Below are positions 61,081 through 64,000 of a DNA stretch of 64,000 nucleotides, one piece after another. The notes under the pieces were generated by a model. It was not told where the DNA came from. It did no database searches and saw only the letters and a program-made list of their open reading frames with translations. The stretch comes from Ignelater luminosus. Lineage: Eukaryota > Arthropoda > Insecta > Coleoptera > Elateridae. The stretch covers positions 23,682-87,681 of the forward strand of contig VTPC01000479.1 in the NCBI GenBank assembly GCA_011009095.1, in the 5' to 3' direction. Position 1 is the first letter of the stretch; every line of letters begins with the position of its first letter. The translations under genes were made by a program, and so were the position numbers.

Positions 61081-62630
61081 CTAGAATTACGGAGTAGTGA
61101 TCTGAGCTAAAGTGATTGACAGTTTGGAGAGACTGTCCTTGGTTGAAGATCCTTCAGCACAATGATCCTTCTTTTTATAGACGAGGGTCAAACCTAATTA
61201 TTTACTACCTTTATTCTAAAAATGCTACCATGGTTGAAGAGATTTCTAGTCTACGGCAGCCTTTTATTTTTTAAAACAACAGTAGCTATTGATAAGATTT
61301 CCGAAAACGTAACCAACCAAAACACCTTGCAGGTTTAGAAAAAGTGATGCGTCTGAAAAGCCCGACTGGATGAAAAAAGATGAACTCGAATAGTCCGAAA
61401 AGCCTGACCGGCTCTGAAAAGTTTGATTTGTTTTAAAATTTGGTCAGCTTACCAAAGAAAAGCTCTAAAAAAGATATTTTAGCAATATGATTTTATCTGA
61501 TCTAGATTCAATCTTCAAATAACCGAAGGTATGTAGTTACTGTAGCACCACCTACATTATGTCGATTTTTTTAGAATCAGGAAGCTACACCGCTAGTCGT
61601 CATCGCAATTATGGTAATTAAGATGAAATGTTTCAGATTTAACAGAGAGGACAAAATAAATGTTATACTCTGTTTATTATTGTTAGAAATTCTCAGAAGT
61701 AAAGTAATATTATCATATCATTGTCAACTGCAGCAAACGTAGAACAAACTCAGCATGTTACCATTTAATTCACACCAAAAGCAAGGCTCTTAACTTAACA
61801 CAAAAAAGACTACATATGTTACAGTTATTTGTTGTTAATGGTGGATTGAACGAAATGGTAGATCCTCAAAAGTCTTTTAAAAACTACGAAACTATCATCG
61901 TCATGATAGATACGATTAAGTAATAACCGGAAATAATTTTTTTAATAAAAAGAGAGGTCGTATCAAACTTAATGTTTCTAAAAGTGTTTACAAGGCATCT
62001 CAACAGATTGAATATGAAAGAGTCCATAACATTAATGTGATCCGATAGGAATATTGGCTTTGTGAATTTTTGAAGGACTATATAGTTGAAGTGTTTTGAC
62101 TTCACTACAATCTTGCAAGAAGATTTGTTCAATAACACAGGTCTACGTTGGTCAAATTGTCTGAAATCTATCTAGTGATTTCAATAGATTTTTTGACGCT
62201 GACAAAGAGAAAAATATTTAAAAAATTCAATCACGTAAGGTTTTTTCACAAATTGTGGTTTTTTTTTCTATCCATAGATGTTAGCCTATTGTAAAGGATC
62301 ATTTTATAAAACTGTTATTTAAGTAGACAATCATATGTTTTTAGTTATGATGATGCAAGAAGTTGATATTCTGAATATAAATATAGTGGAGTTATGATAA
62401 AAAAGTTAAAAGCAGTAATAATTTTATCACACAACTGGAAATACAACCACTTTCATGTCAATACATGTCTGATCTTTCCTGTTACTGCATGTTTGCCTCC
62501 TCACCACCACCATCTCTTCTAGACAATTTAGTTCAGTACCTTCTTCACAACTGTGGTGGGCATTTGTGACATTAGTTTGTAAAAACGTTATTAATTTAAT
62601 TTATATTTTATGAGTTTTTATTAAATTAAA
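61081..62630. other. Intergenic, no gene recognised
   Basis: AT-rich DNA between the Jockey relic and the right-hand element. The minus-strand frame at 62138-61884 has no recognisable motif. No RNA gene was found. Confidence 0.3.
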
Positions 62631-62631
62631 T

Positions 62632-64000
62632 TCCAATAGCATCAAGAGGCTGTGGCAATGCGCCTGACTCTTTTTGCTATATTTGTGGAAACTTTACGAT
62701 CAAAAAACAACAAAGAAACGTTGCAGAATTCGTGAAAAAAGTATATTTTGCATATTTCGGTGTGAAATTAGGAGACCAAAACAAACCTTGGGCTCCTCAT
62801 AAGGTTTGTTCAATATGTGCTAAAGAGCTTCGCCAGAGGTTGCAAGAAAAAAACCCAGTTTTTTCGCTTTGGAGTAGCTATGGTTTGCCATGATTGTTAT
62901 TTTTTTCATGTGTAGTACAGGGATTCAATTTAAAAAACAGAAAGGATTATTTATACCCACACTTTTGATCCGCGATACGTCCTGTACCTCACGGACCTGT
63001 TCCTTTACGACCAGATAGATTAGATGATGTAATTGATGATGAAATGGTTTCTCAGCCCTCTAGTAATAAACTGGATGATGGAAGTGATGATTATGATCCT
63101 GGAAGTAATGAACCAAAATTGTTTGAGCAATCTGAATTAAACGATTTGGTGAGGGACTTAAACCTTGCTGAAGACTCCGTTGAGCTTTTAGGCTCAAGGT
63201 TGAAGGAAAAAAAATTATTAGCTCCTCGCGCGACGTTTTACTGGTTTACGAACAGAGAAAAAGACTTTTCCCAATATGTCTCCGAAGAAGATGCACTAGT
63301 TTTCTGTAATGATGTACCTGGACTCATGGAACAATTCCAAATTGACTACAATGTTTCTGAATAGAGACTGTTCAATTATTCTTCAAAACGAAGTCTTAAG
63401 GCAGTTCTTCTGCACAATGGAAATAAATACGCTTCTTTACCAGTGGGACATTTTGTTCATTTGAAAGAGTGTTACAAAAATCTTGAGCTACTTTTAATTA
63501 AAATCTGTTATAATCAAGGTTGAATAATTTGTGGCGATTTAAAGGTATTTTATTTGTTGCTTGGACAACAAAGCGGTTATACCACATATCCTTGTTTTTT
63601 GTGTGAGTGGGGTAGTCGCGATAGAAAGCAGCACTGTTGTAAAAAATTGTGGCCACCAAGACAAACCTTAAAACTTGGAATGAAAAACATTGAAAGAGAA
63701 AGTTTAGTCGAGCCATGCAAAGTCATGCTTCTTCCGTTACATATTAAACTGGGGTTAGTGAAACAATTTGAAAGGCATTAAAAAAAGTTGGAGAGAGAGA
63801 GAGAGAGTTTCAAGTATCTTTGCAGTCAGTTTTCAGGTTTATCAGAGGCAAAGATAAAGGAGGGTGTTTTTGTTGGGCCGAATATAAGGAAACTTATGAA
63901 ATATAAAAATTTTGAATCTAAAATGGAGGAAGCAGAAGAAAAAACGCGGAAAGCCTTCAAGGATGTAGTTACAAAGTTTCTTGGCAACAAAAAAGATGAA
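62632..64000 (+). pseudogene. Broken member of a multi-copy Cys-containing invertebrate family (probably mobile-element derived)
   Basis: Plus-strand coding relic entering from about 62632 and leaving the window. It opens with CGNAPDSFCYICGNFT and, about 45 residues on, WAPHKVCSICAKELR: two CxxC pairs like a zinc-binding head. A frameshift and stop follow at about 62830-62895. The frame resumes with an acidic linker, then EPKLFEQSELNDLVRDLNL, GSRLKEKKLLAPRATFYWF and VSEEDALVFCNDV (63044-63364). After a stop comes SLKAVLLHNGNKYASLPVGH, then LLGQQSGYTTYPCFLCEW, PLHIKLGLVKQF and, after a (GA)n run at 63790-63807, a segment containing EGVFVGPNIRKLM and AFKDVVTKFLG. I recall near-identical proteins in many copies in invertebrate genomes, annotated as uncharacterised. 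This copy is inactive. Confidence 0.6.
63790..63807. repeat. (GA)n microsatellite inside the pseudogene
   Basis: Nine GA dinucleotides in a row. They interrupt the coding relic after LVKQF...ALKK; the surrounding protein blocks continue on the right side, so the expansion is an internal insertion. Confidence 0.85.

Overview
This is nuclear DNA of an animal, almost certainly an insect. It is AT-rich, its genes have short GT-AG introns (many 50-60 bp), and it carries insect-type transposons of the piggyBac, Tc1/mariner, pogo, hAT and Jockey types. A beetle is my best guess, from intron size and repeat content only. No operon, CRISPR array, rRNA or convincing tRNA is visible.

Five protein-coding genes can be rebuilt exon by exon, with splice phases that close. 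(1) 9661-12745 (+): the mitochondrial zinc transporter ZnT9/SLC30A9, 11 exons. A tandem partial copy lies at 18175-20041 (+); it lacks the N-terminal exons, but its other exons are open. (2) 26852-29483 (-): a TCP11-like (TCP11L1-type) protein, 8 exons. (3) 30099-34835 (+): TBC1D32/Broad-minded, 8 exons, with a 724-codon first exon and a one-base frameshift in a T run near the C-terminus. Genes 2 and 3 are divergent across about 615 bp and probably share a promoter region. (4) 37627-42523 (-): apoptosis-inducing factor AIFM1, 12 exons, with a Cys/Pro-rich N-terminal segment. (5) 52147-57860 (-): a secreted acid-lipase-family protein, 6 exons, with a signal-peptide exon about 4 kb upstream. Its catalytic Ser and His are both replaced, so it looks like a pseudoenzyme.

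The rest is mostly transposon debris. Positions 1-9 kb hold a piggyBac remnant, a Tc1/mariner-superfamily remnant and two reverse-transcriptase relics. Positions 13-18 kb hold a foldback repeat and a cluster of GTGAAAAAAAGT-type motifs. At 43.2-48.6 kb there is a three-level nest: a Tc1-like element split by a pogo-like element, itself split by a hAT element with a clear 8-bp target-site duplication. More Jockey-type relics lie at 35.7-36.8 kb and 59.4-61.1 kb. The right edge (62.6-64 kb) carries a broken member of a multi-copy Cys-containing family that runs out of the window.

The host genes do not form a pathway. ZnT9 and AIFM1 are mitochondrial, TBC1D32 is a ciliary/Hedgehog-linked factor, and the lipase-like protein should be secreted or lysosomal.
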